Shown piece by piece: positions 33,240 to 43,514 of a stretch of DNA of 64,000 nucleotides. The position numbers and the translations under genes are program-made. The DNA comes from Enterobacterales bacterium. Its GTDB lineage: Bacteria > Pseudomonadota > Gammaproteobacteria > Enterobacterales > Enterobacteriaceae. The first letter of the stretch is position 1. Each line of letters starts with the position of its first letter. The DNA is taken from assembly GCA_947478475.1 (NCBI GenBank), contig CANJWD010000001.1, positions 46,778 through 110,777 of the forward strand, read 5' to 3'. The notes beneath the pieces were generated by a model. The model searched no databases and had not been told where the DNA came from. It saw only the letters and a program-made list of their open reading frames with translations.

Positions 33240-33291
33240 ATAAAAAGAGTAATGATCAGGCATGGGCTAAATAGTCTCAGCTGATCATTTT

Positions 33292-33621
33292 TTAAATACA
33301 TTTGACCGGCCTCGGTAACCCGGCAATTTTTGTTGCCTGTCTGGCAGGGCCCTCGGGGAATAGCCGATACAGGTAACTACTGTTTCCCTTCTCCGGACCA
33401 TACTTTTTATCCATTGCTTTGACCAGCATCCGCACCGCAGGTGAAATATTAAATTCAAGATAAAATTTCCTGACAAAATGGATAACTTCCCAATGCGCTA
33501 TGGTCAGTATGATCCCTTCCTGTTCTGCCAGAACAGGCGCCATAGTTTCATGCCAGTCATTACTGTTTTTCAGATACCCCTGAGCATCGGTTTCAATCAC
33601 CCGATCTGCGAACTGTAGCAT
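33292..33621 (-). CDS. tusE: Sulfur relay protein TusE (DsrC-like)
   Basis: TusE accepts persulfide sulfur from TusBCD and hands it to MnmA for 2-thiouridine at tRNA position 34. The 109-aa protein has exactly the E. coli length and the conserved segments [27 protein letters not shown] and [19 protein letters not shown]. It ends PVKCI, with the essential C-terminal Cys at position 108. With cmoAB this window therefore carries two tRNA wobble-uridine systems. It stands alone between the TerC gene and folD. Confidence 0.96.
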   Translation of the reverse strand: MLQFADRVIETDAQGYLKNSNDWHETMAPVLAEQEGIILTIAHWEVIHFVRKFYLEFNISPAVRMLVKAMDKKYGPEKGNSSYLYRLFPEGPARQATKIAGLPRPVKCI

Positions 33622-33670
33622 GATATCAACCTTTCAATAGCTAACATTATGACTGATTTATCAGAGATAT

Positions 33671-34546
33671 TTACTGTTTTTGAGACAGATTGATACCCTG
33701 ATACTCCTCACAAGCCTGCAGGGTATTTTGAACCAGTGCTGCCACAGTCATTGGTCCTACACCCCCGGGAACTGGGGTGATCCAACCTGCCCGTTCCATG
33801 GCAACATTAAATTCTACGTCACCGATAATTTGACCGTTTTTTAAACGGTTGATGCCTGCATCTATCACGATGGCACCAGGTTTAATCCAGTTTCCTGGAA
33901 CAATGCCAGGCTTGCCCACGGCCACTACCAGGAGATCCGCGTTCTCTACGTGATAACGCAAATTCCTGGTAAAGCGATGGGTAATAGTAGTGGTACAACC
34001 TGCCAACAGTAGCTCCATGCTCATCGGGCGGCCAACAATATTGGAAGCACCCACGACGACTGCATTCTGGCCAATAACAGGAATATGGTAACGTTCCATT
34101 AACGTCATAATTCCGCGCGGAGTACAAGGGCGCAATGCTGGTACGCGCTGACATAAACGGCCCATGTTATAAGGATGGAAACCGTCAACATCCTTAGCTG
34201 GATGAATTCGCTCAAAAACACTAAAAGTATCGATATCTTTCGGCAGAGGAAGCTGTACCAAAATACCGTCAATTTCCCTGTCGTTATTTAAGTTATCAAT
34301 CAATGCCAGCAGCTCAGTTTCATCGGTTGTAGCAGGAAGAGAGTAAGAGCGAGATAAAAAACCGACCTCTTCGCAGGCACGCTTTTTACTGCTAACATAT
34401 ATTTCCGATGCCGGATCTTCGCCGACCAGCACCACCGCAAGTCCTGGGGGACGGTTGCCTGCGGCCAGGCGCTGTGCCACCTTTGTAGCAATTTCGTTTT
34501 TTACTTGCTGTGCAATGGCCTTGCCATCAATAACGCTTGCTGACAT
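33671..34546 (-). CDS. folD: Bifunctional methylenetetrahydrofolate dehydrogenase/cyclohydrolase
   Basis: FolD interconverts 5,10-methylene-, methenyl- and 10-formyl-tetrahydrofolate. The 291-aa protein (E. coli 288) has the catalytic Lys region [33 protein letters not shown], the NADP-binding [10 protein letters not shown] and [13 protein letters not shown] 34546 ([15 protein letters not shown]) aligns with E. coli. The open frame extends upstream to 34603 only by reading through a 15-bp tandem repeat ([10 protein letters not shown]), which is probably leader. Upstream on the opposite strand lies tRNA-Arg(UCU); E. coli folD is also near its tRNA-Arg(UCU) gene argU. Confidence 0.96.
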   Translation of the reverse strand: MSASVIDGKAIAQQVKNEIATKVAQRLAAGNRPPGLAVVLVGEDPASEIYVSSKKRACEEVGFLSRSYSLPATTDETELLALIDNLNNDREIDGILVQLPLPKDIDTFSVFERIHPAKDVDGFHPYNMGRLCQRVPALRPCTPRGIMTLMERYHIPVIGQNAVVVGASNIVGRPMSMELLLAGCTTTITHRFTRNLRYHVENADLLVVAVGKPGIVPGNWIKPGAIVIDAGINRLKNGQIIGDVEFNVAMERAGWITPVPGGVGPMTVAALVQNTLQACEEYQGINLSQKQ

Positions 34547-34560
34547 CAGTGAGTGAGCCT

Positions 34561-34605
34561 GTCGGTTAAACAAATGTCGGTTAAACAAATGTCGGCTAAA
34601 CAAAT
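34561..34605. repeat. 15-bp tandem repeat (3 copies) in the folD leader
   Basis: GTCGGTTAAACAAAT (34561-34575 and 34576-34590) and GTCGGCTAAACAAAT (34591-34605) are adjacent. The array lies 15 bases upstream of the chosen folD ATG. Its length of 15 keeps the frame, so a longer folD product cannot be excluded. Confidence 0.92.
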
Positions 34606-34768
34606 GAAGGTATCTTCTATTTTGTCAGAAACAGCAGGTGCTGTCAGGTTTTAGAATGATGATAAAAATATCCGTTACAGATTGTATAAAATAAAGCGAT
34701 TGACTCAAAAATCATCATAAGTATAATCCAAACCCGGCGCTTATCCCGATAGAATGCGAATAGCCTGT

Positions 34769-34845
34769 ACGCCCTTAGCTCAGCTGGATAGAGCAACGGC
34801 CTTCTAAGCCGTAGGTCGCTGGTTCGAATCCAGCAGGGCGTACCA
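34769..34845 (+). tRNA. argU: tRNA-Arg (anticodon UCU)
   Basis: A full 77-base cloverleaf: acceptor ACGCCCT with AGGGCGT, D-arm GCTC/GAGC, anticodon stem ACGGC/GCCGT with loop CTTCTAA (anticodon TCT, reading AGA), five-base variable loop, T-arm GCTGG-TTCGAAT-CCAGC, discriminator A and encoded CCA. It corresponds to E. coli argU. In E. coli this tRNA gene is the attachment site of prophage DLP12, and here phage-gene remnants begin seven bases after it. Confidence 0.97.
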
Positions 34846-34851
34846 AGTAAA

Positions 34852-35066
34852 TCAATGAGTTATGACAATTTCTACGAATGTTTTTAAAATCACAGGTGTT
34901 ACCCATTCCTCATACACTGCCTCAGGCCAGCCAGAAAGTGATCCGCCACGGATTTTTTTGGAGCAAGAAAATCTTTCTTTTTCGCCCGCATCCACCACAA
35001 GGTGGGATGGCTTTTTCCGGTAAGCTGGCTCATTTCTTTAAGTCCGATATAACGGGTAGCAATTTT
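34852..35066 (-). pseudogene. AlpA-like phage regulator remnant, frameshifted
   Basis: On the minus strand the residues RYIGLKEMSQLTGKSHPTLW, then MRAKKKDFLAPKK, resemble AlpA/excisionase-type helix-turn-helix regulators of prophages. At a run of seven T (34953-34959) the frame shifts by one; the next frame continues IRGGSLSGWPEAVYEEWV, completing the AlpA pattern. No start codon is visible, because the frame begins right after the stop of the helicase remnant. Only one base is missing from the homopolymer, but the lack of a start argues for real decay. Identification rests on family pattern recall. Confidence 0.72.
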
Positions 35067-35280
35067 TTATAACCCTCTCTTTTTCATAGAATCGAGCAGA
35101 ACATCCTGCACGTCACGTTTTGAGTTGCGCCGCTCCATCACCAGGTCGTCTACGGTATCGGCGGCGATGATGTGGTGTATCCACACCGGGCGGTTATAGC
35201 CTGCCTGTATCTGGCGCGTTGGCCCGATTCTCTCGATAATTTGTTGATATTGCTCCAGATCCCACCAATGGCGTAAGTCC
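35067..35280 (-). pseudogene. C-terminal fragment of a phage SNF2-type helicase
   Basis: The minus strand is open for about 70 codons, reading WWDLEQYQQIIERIGPTRQ, then AGYNRPVWIHHIIAADTVD, then VMERRNSKRDVQDVLLDSM and ending KKRGL-stop at 35067. This is the conserved end of SNF2-family helicases found in tailed prophages (QxxGRxxRxGQ-like helicase motif VI region, then the ERRxSK tail). The N-terminal two thirds, including the ATPase motifs, are missing; the frame closes upstream at a TAG near 35283. With the AlpA remnant and the tRNA it marks a decayed prophage. Confidence 0.75.
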
Positions 35281-35305
35281 TAAAATTAAAAACGTCAAAA
35301 GGAGC

Positions 35306-35343
35306 GCTAAAAAATCAGGCTACGGCACTGCCGTAGCCTGATT
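35306..35343 (-). terminator. Intrinsic terminator of deaD
   Basis: A perfect 15-base stem (35313-35327 with 35329-35343, one-base centre) contains GGCTACGGCA. On the minus strand it is followed by TTTTTTAGCGC. It lies 25 bases after the deaD stop. Confidence 0.85.
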
Positions 35344-35368
35344 ACCTGAACTATTTCACGCAGTAATA

Positions 35369-37198
35369 TCAGTTTTTATATGTATCTTCGAAGCGACGAC
35401 GCGAGGCTGTTGTCACGGCAGAAGGATTATCACGTCCTGGAGCACCACGATAGCTGCGCTGACGCCCGGCAGTGGTACCATTGTTGCCACTTTCACGACG
35501 TGGGGCTGGTCGTACATCACCTAACAGTTGCATATTTAAAGGTTTGTTTAAAATACGGGTACGAGTGAAATGAGATAATAAATCACCCGGCATGCCTTTC
35601 GGTAGCTCAATGGTAGAATGTGAAGCAAAGAGCTTGATGTTACCAATATAACGGCTGCTAATATCACCTTCATTAGCTATGGCGCCTACAATGTGTCGGA
35701 CCTCGACACCGTCATCACGCCCAACTTCAATGCGATACAGCTCCATCTCACCTGATTCACTACGCTCGCGGCGGACCGGACGTTCACTGCTGTCACGACT
35801 ACGATTACGGCTGCGGTTACGATCACTACCACGATCGTCACGTTCATTGCACTCGCGGCGCGGGCGACGCACTGGCTCCGGAGCCAGGATCAATGGACGT
35901 TCACCTTGTGCCATTTTCAGTAATGCCGCGGCCAGTGTTTCAATATCCGGCGCTTCAGCTGGCTGAAGTTTAACCAATAGCGCACGATACATATCGAGAT
36001 CTTTACTTTCCAGCTGCTGATTTACCTTAACAGAAAATTTAGTTAAACGTCGCTCGCTCAATAGTTCTGCATTCGGCAGTTCAACTTCAGGAATGCTCAG
36101 CTTCATGATATTTTCGATGTTACGTAACAGTCTGCGCTCGCGGTTTTCAACAAACAGCAATGCCCGACCAGCCCGACCAGCCCGACCAGTTCGGCCTATG
36201 CGGTGAACATAACATTCTGAATCCATAGGGATATCGTAGTTCACTACCAGGCTGATACGTTCAACATCAAGACCGCGCGCCGCAACATCTGTTGCAATCA
36301 GTATATCCAAACGACCATCTTTTAGGCGTTCCAGCGTCTGTTCACGCACTGTCTGATTCATGTCACCATTCAGTGCAGCACTATTGTAGCCACTGCGTTC
36401 CAGTGCTTCTGCCACTTCTAATGTTGCACTTTTGGTACGTACGAAAATAATCGCCGCATCAAAATCTTCAACTTCAAGAAAACGTACTAATGCTTCGTTT
36501 TTACGCATGCCAAAAACAGGCCAATAACTCTGGCTGATATCAGGACGTGTCGTTACGCTGGCCTGAATACGAACTTCCTGTGGATCTTTCATAAAACGAC
36601 GGGTAATACGGCGGATGGCTTCTGGCATGGTGGCAGAAAACAGAGCAGTCTGATGCTCAGCCGGGATTTGCGCCATAATTGTTTCTACATCCTCGATAAA
36701 ACCCATGCGTAGCATTTCATCTGCTTCATCGAGTACTAACCCGCTTAAATTAGAAAGATCCAGCGTACCACGTTTCAGGTGGTCTAACAGACGACCAGGG
36801 GTCCCGACTACAATTTGTGGTCCCTGGCGCAAAGCACGCAGCTGTACGTCATAACGTTGCCCGCCATACAGTGCAACTACGTTAATACTGTGCATATGCT
36901 TAGAAAAACCAGAACATGCTTCAGCAACCTGAACGGCTAATTCACGGGTGGGTGCCAGCACCAAAATTTGTGGCGCCTTCAGGGCCGGGTTAATATTATG
37001 CAGCAACGGCAGCCCAAAAGCGGCTGTTTTACCACTGCCTGTTTGCGCCATGCCCAGTACATCACGGCCATTTAATAAATGTGGGATACACTCCAGCTGA
37101 ATAGGAGAAGGTTTTTCGTACCCTAAATCAGTTAGCGCGGAAAGAATGGGAGCAGAAAGCCCCAAATCAGCAAAAGAAGTTGTAGACTCGTTAGTCAT
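35369..37198 (-). CDS. deaD: Cold-shock DEAD-box RNA helicase DeaD/CsdA
   Basis: DeaD unwinds RNA in ribosome assembly and mRNA decay, especially in the cold. The 609-aa protein has the DEAD-box motifs in order: Q motif, [41 protein letters not shown], then helicase C motifs and the [15 protein letters not shown] region. A DbpA-like RNA-binding domain follows ([20 protein letters not shown]). The basic tail is shorter and less RGG-rich than in E. coli. ATG 37198 (MTNES) has GAGG nine bases upstream; an ATG at 37213 lies before that site. It follows decayed nlpI, the ancestral position. Confidence 0.97.
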   Translation of the reverse strand: MTNESTTSFADLGLSAPILSALTDLGYEKPSPIQLECIPHLLNGRDVLGMAQTGSGKTAAFGLPLLHNINPALKAPQILVLAPTRELAVQVAEACSGFSKHMHSINVVALYGGQRYDVQLRALRQGPQIVVGTPGRLLDHLKRGTLDLSNLSGLVLDEADEMLRMGFIEDVETIMAQIPAEHQTALFSATMPEAIRRITRRFMKDPQEVRIQASVTTRPDISQSYWPVFGMRKNEALVRFLEVEDFDAAIIFVRTKSATLEVAEALERSGYNSAALNGDMNQTVREQTLERLKDGRLDILIATDVAARGLDVERISLVVNYDIPMDSECYVHRIGRTGRAGRAGRALLFVENRERRLLRNIENIMKLSIPEVELPNAELLSERRLTKFSVKVNQQLESKDLDMYRALLVKLQPAEAPDIETLAAALLKMAQGERPLILAPEPVRRPRRECNERDDRGSDRNRSRNRSRDSSERPVRRERSESGEMELYRIEVGRDDGVEVRHIVGAIANEGDISSRYIGNIKLFASHSTIELPKGMPGDLLSHFTRTRILNKPLNMQLLGDVRPAPRRESGNNGTTAGRQRSYRGAPGRDNPSAVTTASRRRFEDTYKN

Positions 37199-37373
37199 GC
37201 AGAGATGCCTCATTAGTAATGGCAGCCAGTCTACATAACTCGTCGAGAAAATTTTCAGTCATTTTCATTGAAAAATGTGAACCGGCTCAAAGTAAATTAT
37301 AAAACAGACAGAAAAAACCCCTCAGTAGACTGACGCGTAAAGACTAAAGAAGTAGGTTAATACTGTTTGTCAG

Positions 37374-38200
37374 CTATTGCTGGTCCGATTCCGATAGGTA
37401 GTCTTGCCCTTGGCCCGACAGCGCCAATTCCAACAATGCACAGCGGTGGCCAGCAACAGTATGAACGTTGCTGGACACCGTCAGTTTGAACAAAGCCAAA
37501 GCGGTGTCCTCGTCCCCCAAATTCAGGTAAAATCTACCCAGAAAGAAGTCAGTTTCACTGAGATGTTTAGCGAGCGAAGTGTTATCTCTTGTCACTACCC
37601 TTAAGCGATCCATCAGTATCTTTTCACTGATGCTCCCCAGGCAGAGTTCGACAATATTTCATCCCCATGGCTCTCTGTTCGATCTTTCATAACGTTGCAC
37701 CAGCACTGACCGGGCACTCCTCGGATCGATCTCTCGCTCCGCAAGATACAGCCATCAAAGAACGCTAAGGAGTCATCTGGGTCGTCCTGATAAAACGTCA
37801 GCAGACCATCCTGCTCCAGCAGAAACCGAATCGCCGTAATAAAGCGCGATGCCCCGGTTTAGGTGCGCGTAATTGTAAGTTGGATCAAGCTCTAATACAG
37901 AATCAAACGGCTCACAGGCAGCGTCAACAACCGCCTGCCTGTACTAAGTAAAAATATACCCGGATAATTAAAGACTTCTGGAATATCAGGGCGGCTTGCT
38001 AACATTTACAAAAAATCACCTTTGCAAAAACCACCGCGCGCCTGAATATACCTGCAGCCCGGGGCCATCATACAGCACACCGCGTTTATATAAAAGCTGT
38101 ACACGTTCATCATTTTTTAACGGCCTGCCGGTAAAGATCTGCTTAAGTCGTGCAGGCACCATTTTGCTGTGAAATGGATTGCAATGGGAGAGCTAATCCC
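37374..38200 (-). pseudogene. nlpI: Lipoprotein NlpI, degraded by several frameshifts
   Basis: NlpI is an outer-membrane TPR lipoprotein that regulates peptidoglycan hydrolases with Prc. Homology to E. coli NlpI can be followed in pieces across three frames: PLQSISQQ near 38180, NDERVQLLYKRGVLYD near 38090, RPDIPEVFNYPGIFL near 37970, [20 protein letters not shown] near 37880, and an open C-terminal piece (37374-37613) reading [20 protein letters not shown] to ESDQQ. The signal peptide and lipobox are not recognisable. Multiple separate lesions show true loss, not one sequencing error. Its place between pnp and deaD is ancestral. Confidence 0.92.
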
Positions 38201-38238
38201 CCTATTTCACAGTGCCTCATTCACGATGTATCGTTTTA

Positions 38239-40359
38239 TTATTCGGCCGTTGTCGTTATCGTGGTGGCTGAGCCTTCAGGATTTACCTCTTTGATACTCA
38301 GACGGATGCGCCCCTGGCGATCAAGTTCCAGAACTTTAACAAACACATCCTGCCCGATTTCTAGGTGATCGGCCACTTTTTCGACACGTTTGTCGGCGAT
38401 CTGAGAAATATGAACTAACCCCTCTTTACCACAGCTGATAGCAACAAAAGCGCCAAAGTCAACGATGCGTGTGACTTTACCGGCGTAGACTTGACCCACT
38501 TCAATTTCAGCGGTGATTTCTTCAATACGACGAATCGCACACTGCGCTTTATCACTGTCAGTCGCTGCAATTTTGATGGTGCCATCATCTTCAATTTCGA
38601 TAGTAGTATCAGTTGATTCAGTTAGCGCACGGATAACGGAGCCACCTTTGCCGATAACATCTCTGATTTTTTCGGGGCTTATCTTCATGGTGTAAATACG
38701 TGGTGCAAATTCAGAAAGATCGCTACGTGGTATGCTGATAGCCTGCTCCATTACGCTAAGTATATGCAAACGCGCTCCCTTAGCCTGATTCAGTGCCACA
38801 CCTATTATTTCGCGCGTAATCCCTGAGATTTTAATATCCATCTGTAGCGCACTAATGCCTTCACGGCTGCCAGCTACCTTAAAATCCATGTCGCCGAGGT
38901 GATCTTCGTCACCTAAAATATCAGATAAAACGATAAAATTTTCCTCGTCTTTCACCAGGCCCATTGCGATGCCTGCAACAGCGGCTTTGATCGGTACACC
39001 TGCATCCATTAACGCTAAAGAAGCACCACAAACTGACGCCATGGACGAAGAACCATTGGATTCAGTAATTTCAGAGACGACACGAACGGTATAGGGAAAT
39101 TCTTTCGGACTGGGCATTACGGCCATCAGGGCACGTTTTGCAAGACGACCATGCCCGATTTCACGCCGTTTCGGTGATCCGACCATCCCCGTTTCGCCAA
39201 CGCAGTACGGAGGGAAATTGTAGTGCAATAAAAAATGGTCAGTGCGTGCGCCCATTAATTCGTCAACCATTTTGGCGTCGCGTTCGGTACCCAGTGTAGC
39301 AGTAACCAGTGCCTGCGTTTCACCGCGGGTAAACAGCGCAGAACCGTGAGTGCGTGGCAGGACTCCTGTGCGTACATCCAGGCCACGAATCATGTCTTTT
39401 TCACGGCCATCAATGCGAGGTTCACCCCGTAACACACGGCTTCGCACAATATTTTTCTCTATATCGGCCAGATTATCCTGAATTTTGGCGGCATCTAAAG
39501 TTTGATCCTGAGCCAGCAGCGTGGTAGTGACATCGGTTTTGATGGCATAAATTTGAGCACACCGCTCTTGTTTTTCAGTAATCAGGTACGCATCACCAAT
39601 GCGTGCCAGCGCAAGCTCAGAAACGCGCATGTAGAGTTCTTTTTCAACGATTGCTGGCTGCCAGTCCCACTTAGGTTTACCGGCAAGTTTCACCAAAGCG
39701 TTAATGTTTTCGATGACAACCTGTTGTTGTTCATGGCCAAAAATAACAGCGCCTAACATTTGTTCTTCGTTTAATAGTTTAGCTTCCGACTCTACCATCA
39801 ACACTGCATCCATGGTACCCGAAACGACCAGGTCCAGACGGCTGTTTTGCAATTCGTCACTGGTTGGGTTCAGCATATACTGATTGTCAATAAAACCAAC
39901 ACGGGCAGCACCAATTGGGCCATTAAATGGAATACCCGACAGGCTTAGCGCTGCCGAGGCCCCAATCATAGCTACAATATCCGGATTAATTTGTGGGTTA
40001 ACGGAAACAACAGTGGCTATAACCTGCACTTCATTCAGGAAGTATTTTGGGAATAACGGACGAATCGGGCGATCAATTAATCGCGAAGTCAGCGTTTCGC
40101 CTTCACCAGGGCGGCCCTCACGACGAAAAAAACTACCAGGAATACGACCAGTTGCGTAAGCGCGTTCCTGATAATTAACAGTCAGAGGAAAGAAATTTTG
40201 TCCAGGTTTTTCCCTCTTGTGGCCAACCACGGTAACAAATACGGCAGTATCGTCCATGCTCACCATGACGGCAGCCGTTGCCTGACGGGCCATCATGCCA
40301 GTTTCTATCGTGACAGTATGTTGGCCGTACTGAAATTTACGAATAATCGGGGTCAGCAA
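38239..40359 (-). CDS. pnp: Polyribonucleotide nucleotidyltransferase (PNPase)
   Basis: PNPase is a 3'-5' phosphorolytic exoribonuclease and degradosome component. The 706-aa protein (E. coli 711) has two RNase PH domains, the catalytic acidic motif [15 protein letters not shown], a KH domain ([18 protein letters not shown]) and an S1 domain ([18 protein letters not shown]). TTG 40359 is chosen as start because AAGGAT lies just upstream and E. coli pnp also starts with TTG ([12 protein letters not shown]). The frame can be extended to an ATG at 40425 but those residues are not conserved. It follows rpsO as in E. coli. Confidence 0.98.
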   Translation of the reverse strand: MLTPIIRKFQYGQHTVTIETGMMARQATAAVMVSMDDTAVFVTVVGHKREKPGQNFFPLTVNYQERAYATGRIPGSFFRREGRPGEGETLTSRLIDRPIRPLFPKYFLNEVQVIATVVSVNPQINPDIVAMIGASAALSLSGIPFNGPIGAARVGFIDNQYMLNPTSDELQNSRLDLVVSGTMDAVLMVESEAKLLNEEQMLGAVIFGHEQQQVVIENINALVKLAGKPKWDWQPAIVEKELYMRVSELALARIGDAYLITEKQERCAQIYAIKTDVTTTLLAQDQTLDAAKIQDNLADIEKNIVRSRVLRGEPRIDGREKDMIRGLDVRTGVLPRTHGSALFTRGETQALVTATLGTERDAKMVDELMGARTDHFLLHYNFPPYCVGETGMVGSPKRREIGHGRLAKRALMAVMPSPKEFPYTVRVVSEITESNGSSSMASVCGASLALMDAGVPIKAAVAGIAMGLVKDEENFIVLSDILGDEDHLGDMDFKVAGSREGISALQMDIKISGITREIIGVALNQAKGARLHILSVMEQAISIPRSDLSEFAPRIYTMKISPEKIRDVIGKGGSVIRALTESTDTTIEIEDDGTIKIAATDSDKAQCAIRRIEEITAEIEVGQVYAGKVTRIVDFGAFVAISCGKEGLVHISQIADKRVEKVADHLEIGQDVFVKVLELDRQGRIRLSIKEVNPEGSATTITTTAE

Positions 40360-40602
40360 AATTATATCCTTATTTACTTGGGATAGCGCCTGATCATAAT
40401 ATGTAAGATGCAGGATGCCCTTCACTTAAGGACTTTCACACCATTTCTCCACGTCTGATGGTAAGCCTTAATTCTTAAATAAAGCCAAAATCCCTCTCCA
40501 TCAGCCACGTGAACGTTAGCAGGGAAAGGTCTTATTTTTATACACAATAAACAGGTGACAAACAGGTGATATTAAATCAACTGATTTATTGCATTTTGGA
40601 AT

Positions 40603-40629
40603 AAAAAAGGGCCGTATGGCCCCTTTTTT
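40603..40629 (-). terminator. rpsO-pnp intergenic terminator
   Basis: AAAAAAGGGCC-GTAT-GGCCCCTTTTTT forms a GC stem flanked by A and T runs, 17 bases after the rpsO stop on the minus strand. E. coli has an equivalent attenuating terminator between rpsO and pnp. Confidence 0.85.
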
Positions 40630-40645
40630 ATTGAAAATAATTCGA

Positions 40646-40915
40646 TTAGCGACGCAGGCTCAGGCGATCAATTAAGCTACTGTAACGCTCAACATCTTTA
40701 CGTTTTAGGTAGTCCAGTAACTTACGACGCTGAGAAATCATACGCAACAGACCACGACGACTGTGATGATCTTTTTTGTGTTCAGCAAAATGCCCTTGCA
40801 GATGAGTAATCTGTGCAGTTAACAGAGCAACCTGAACCTCACTACAACCGCTATCATTAGTTTTACGTCCGTAGTCAGCGATAATTTTCGCTTTAATTTC
40901 AACACTTAGAGACAT
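40646..40915 (-). CDS. rpsO: 30S ribosomal protein S15
   Basis: S15 binds 16S rRNA helices 20-22 and organises the small-subunit platform. The 89-aa protein is the same length as E. coli S15 and contains [18 protein letters not shown] [20 protein letters not shown], then [19 protein letters not shown] and [13 protein letters not shown] good promoter sits about 80 bases upstream. The truB gene normally upstream is absent; aroK lies there instead. In E. coli rpsO is autoregulated by a pseudoknot in its leader; I did not verify that structure here. Confidence 0.98.
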   Translation of the reverse strand: MSLSVEIKAKIIADYGRKTNDSGCSEVQVALLTAQITHLQGHFAEHKKDHHSRRGLLRMISQRRKLLDYLKRKDVERYSSLIDRLSLRR

Positions 40916-40996
40916 AATGCCACTCCAAATAACAGTATTAAGTACACAAAACAGGCACCAATCTCTAATTCAGCACCCTGATATGCAAAGCGCGCC

Positions 40997-41025
40997 ATTC
41001 TACCCTCTGGGTCAGAGAATCGCAA
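40997..41025 (-). promoter_or_regulatory. Sigma-70 promoter of rpsO
   Basis: On the minus strand TTGCGA (41020-41025) and TAGAAT (40997-41002) are separated by exactly 17 bases, about 80 bases before the rpsO ATG. Both hexamers are near consensus. Confidence 0.7.
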
Positions 41026-41266
41026 GGGCGGCTTATCGTGCCGTATCAGGAACCTGGCTTGAAATCCGTTGCACTTACTTATTTAGTATTTGGTATTTGG
41101 TATTTGGCATTTAGTTCCGGTCTCCAGTTGCAACCACGCGCAGCGTACTCACTGACTAACCGGCAAAACAGAGGCCTGTTTTTTCGCTACTGCTTCGTTT
41201 ATTTCATATGATTCACAATTAGTACAGATGCAAATTTGCTGATTAGGCATAATTTTTATACTAAAA
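41026..41266. other. rpsO-aroK intergenic stretch with a 7-bp tandem repeat (41080-41114)
   Basis: No gene is present. Five consecutive heptamers read TATTTAG, TATTTGG three times, then CATTTAG (41080-41114). At 41165-41182 an AAAACAG/CTGTTTT stem with a four-base loop may end aroK transcription. The expected aroB (after aroK) and truB (before rpsO) are absent, so a rearrangement joint is within this stretch. Confidence 0.65.
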
Positions 41267-41788
41267 TCAATTGGCTTCCAGCAAATGCATAATTTGGCTG
41301 GCGACCACTTTAGCGCTTTGATCATCAGTGCGGATTACGATGTCGGCGATTTCTTCGTACAGAGGGCCCCGCTCTTTCGCGAGTGCCTGAAGCACTTCAC
41401 GCGGGGGATTATTAAGTTGTAATAATGGCCGTTTTTTATCGCGCAGAGTGCGGGCTAACTGCTTCTCTATGGTAGTTTCTAAATAGACCACCACCCCGCG
41501 TGATGACAGGCGGTTACGGGTTTCCCTGGATTTTACCGATCCCCCCCCTGTTGCCAGAACAATACCTTGTTTTTCCGTCAGTTCATTAATGATTTTTTCT
41601 TCGCGCTCGCGGAAACCTTCTTCGCCTTCCACATCAAATACCCAGCCTACATCAGCCCCGGTACGTCGCTCAATTTCCTGATCAGAGTCGAAAAACTCCA
41701 TACTGAGTTGTTGAGCTAATTGACGGCCAATCGTGCTCTTGCCTGCACCCATGGGGCCAACCAGAAAGATATTGCGTTTCTCTGCCAT
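41267..41788 (-). CDS. aroK: Shikimate kinase 1
   Basis: AroK phosphorylates shikimate at O3 in the chorismate pathway. The 173-aa protein matches E. coli AroK: P-loop [11 protein letters not shown], the [20 protein letters not shown] shikimate-binding segment, [11 protein letters not shown] and the lid KKRPLLQ. ATG 41788 ([11 protein letters not shown]) matches the family; an in-frame start at 41869 adds non-conserved residues. It follows the hof genes as in E. coli, but aroB, its usual downstream partner, is missing from this locus. Confidence 0.97.
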   Translation of the reverse strand: MAEKRNIFLVGPMGAGKSTIGRQLAQQLSMEFFDSDQEIERRTGADVGWVFDVEGEEGFREREEKIINELTEKQGIVLATGGGSVKSRETRNRLSSRGVVVYLETTIEKQLARTLRDKKRPLLQLNNPPREVLQALAKERGPLYEEIADIVIRTDDQSAKVVASQIMHLLEAN

Positions 41789-42152
41789 ATTTTTGGTATT
41801 ATTTATTCGTTGATGACAACCCGCCCCACCAATAAAATCAGCGGCGGGACATGAACTGAAACCTCGCAAGCTAATTGCAGGACATCAGGGAGAAAATTAT
41901 CTCAGCACTTCCGGTAGTTTGGCAACCGAATAAATTTCTGTGAACACCGGGTGACGAAAACTTCACGTTGTTACCGGCGTATCAACATTAATCAGTTTTT
42001 GTTACGTAATATACTTTGGTGCTTAATTCGGTAACCCTTGTAAGCTAAATCCAGCTCAGCGTCAAATCGCTCTGTGAATTTTTAAAAAAATAAAAACGTG
42101 CCTGTAACTGCTTACCATAACCCCGCTTTCATCGAAGCATTCCTTGTACTCG
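41789..42152. other. hofQ-aroK intergenic region, no gene seen
   Basis: These 364 bases hold no convincing ORF, repeat or RNA gene. They should contain the aroK promoter and leader, but no strong sigma-70 pair was recognised. An imperfect stem around 41948-41979 (CCGGGTGAC... GTTACCGG) is weak. Confidence 0.4.
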
Positions 42153-43436
42153 CTATGATTTAATCAGCTTTGGTGTTATAAAAATTACCAGTTCCCGCCG
42201 CTTTTTTTGGTGAGAATTTTGCTTAAATAGCGCCCCTAGCAGAGGAATATCTGCCAGAACGGGTACTTTGTCTGCATGCTGATTTTTTTTGTGCTGAAAA
42301 ATTCCGCCAAGCACAATGGTTTCACCGTTATTCACGGTCACCTGAGTTTTGATTTCCTGTTTATTGATGGTAAGCGCTTCAGTTTCACCGCGCTTAATTG
42401 CCGCTCCTGGCATATTCTGGCTAATCTGTAGTTTTAGCGTAATTTTTCCGTTACGCAAAATTTTCGGTGTGACTTCCATGCCCAGGACAGCTTCCTTAAA
42501 TTCTACAGACGTCGAATTATTGGGACCACTGGAGACAATATAGGGAATTTCTGTTCCCTGTTTTATACTGGCAACTTGCTGGTGCGAAGTGATTAACCGA
42601 GGGCTGGCAATAATTTCAACCTGATTTTCCTGCTCCAGCGCACTTAACTCCAAATCCAGTAACCGGCCGCTAATCCTGGCGATACTAAAACCAGCGGTAA
42701 TTGCGCTGGATTGCAATGGAAAATTAACATTAAGATTGTTTATTCGGGGTACATTTTTTTTGGCATCATCGTCATGATCAGGCCCCACTCCCCACCGTAC
42801 GCCTAATTCGCGCAAATGATCATTGCTTATAGTGACGATATGAGCAGCCAGTTGTACCTGCTGTAGTGGTAAATCCATTTCCGTTAACCAGGGTTTTAGT
42901 ATCAATAATGATTCTTCAGTGTCACGTATCAGCAAAGTATTTGTGCGCTTATCCACCATCACAACCCCGCGTACACTCAGTAATGCTTCACGCTGAGTAC
43001 TTAAATTTTGTGCTATTTCCTGAGCATCGGCATGTTGCAATGCCAGTATAAAATTATGCAATGGACGCTGTTGCACTTTTTGTTCGGCCAGTGTTTTCTC
43101 TTTTAGCTGCCGTCTTTCTTGCGCATCCTGTTCGGTAAAAATTACCATGATATTGCCTTCATGCTCTATACTCAGCTTCCCTATGCGCAAAACGGTAGTT
43201 AACGCCTGTTGCCAGGGTACATCTACCAGCCTTAGGCTCAAATTACCGCTAATCCCAGGGGTGATAATCAGGTTCTGTTTTTGGTAATCAGCCAGAGCCT
43301 GTAATATTACCGACACGGGAGTATCCTGAAATTCCATAGATACCAGTGCATTTTGATCGAGCGCTGCGGCGCCGCGGAAGCTGATAAACAACAAGAAAAA
43401 TAACCCCAAACACAGCCTGAAAGCGCATTCATTCAT
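42153..43436 (-). CDS. hofQ: HofQ/PilQ-like outer membrane secretin
   Basis: HofQ is the secretin of the competence-type DNA uptake apparatus, forming an outer-membrane pore; in E. coli it is implicated in using DNA as a nutrient. The 427-aa protein (E. coli 412) has a signal peptide (hydrophobic residues about 7-24), a secretin/TonB short N-terminal domain (VSMEFQDTPVSVILQALADY), an N1/KH-like domain, and the C-terminal secretin domain. That domain carries the signatures VEFKEAVLGMEVTPKILRNG and VNNGETIVLGGIF. AAGGA lies nine bases before the ATG. It ends the hofMNOPQ set; the frame is intact. Confidence 0.94.
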   Translation of the reverse strand: MNECAFRLCLGLFFLLFISFRGAAALDQNALVSMEFQDTPVSVILQALADYQKQNLIITPGISGNLSLRLVDVPWQQALTTVLRIGKLSIEHEGNIMVIFTEQDAQERRQLKEKTLAEQKVQQRPLHNFILALQHADAQEIAQNLSTQREALLSVRGVVMVDKRTNTLLIRDTEESLLILKPWLTEMDLPLQQVQLAAHIVTISNDHLRELGVRWGVGPDHDDDAKKNVPRINNLNVNFPLQSSAITAGFSIARISGRLLDLELSALEQENQVEIIASPRLITSHQQVASIKQGTEIPYIVSSGPNNSTSVEFKEAVLGMEVTPKILRNGKITLKLQISQNMPGAAIKRGETEALTINKQEIKTQVTVNNGETIVLGGIFQHKKNQHADKVPVLADIPLLGALFKQNSHQKKRRELVIFITPKLIKS

Positions 43437-43514
43437 GTGTGATATTCCTTAAATTAATGCCAGGCGGGGTCTGCAAACGGACGGATACATGAAGCCGTTC
43501 CTGGAAAAAACCTA

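Noticed and set aside
35313..35343. 31-base perfect palindrome considered as a recombination or attachment site
   Set aside because: It is followed by a T-run on the minus strand directly after deaD, so an intrinsic terminator explains it.
36155..36190. Nine-bp repeat in deaD taken as another slippage array
   Set aside because: It encodes the [11 protein letters not shown] region, which is the same in E. coli DeaD, so it is conserved helicase sequence and not a recent expansion.
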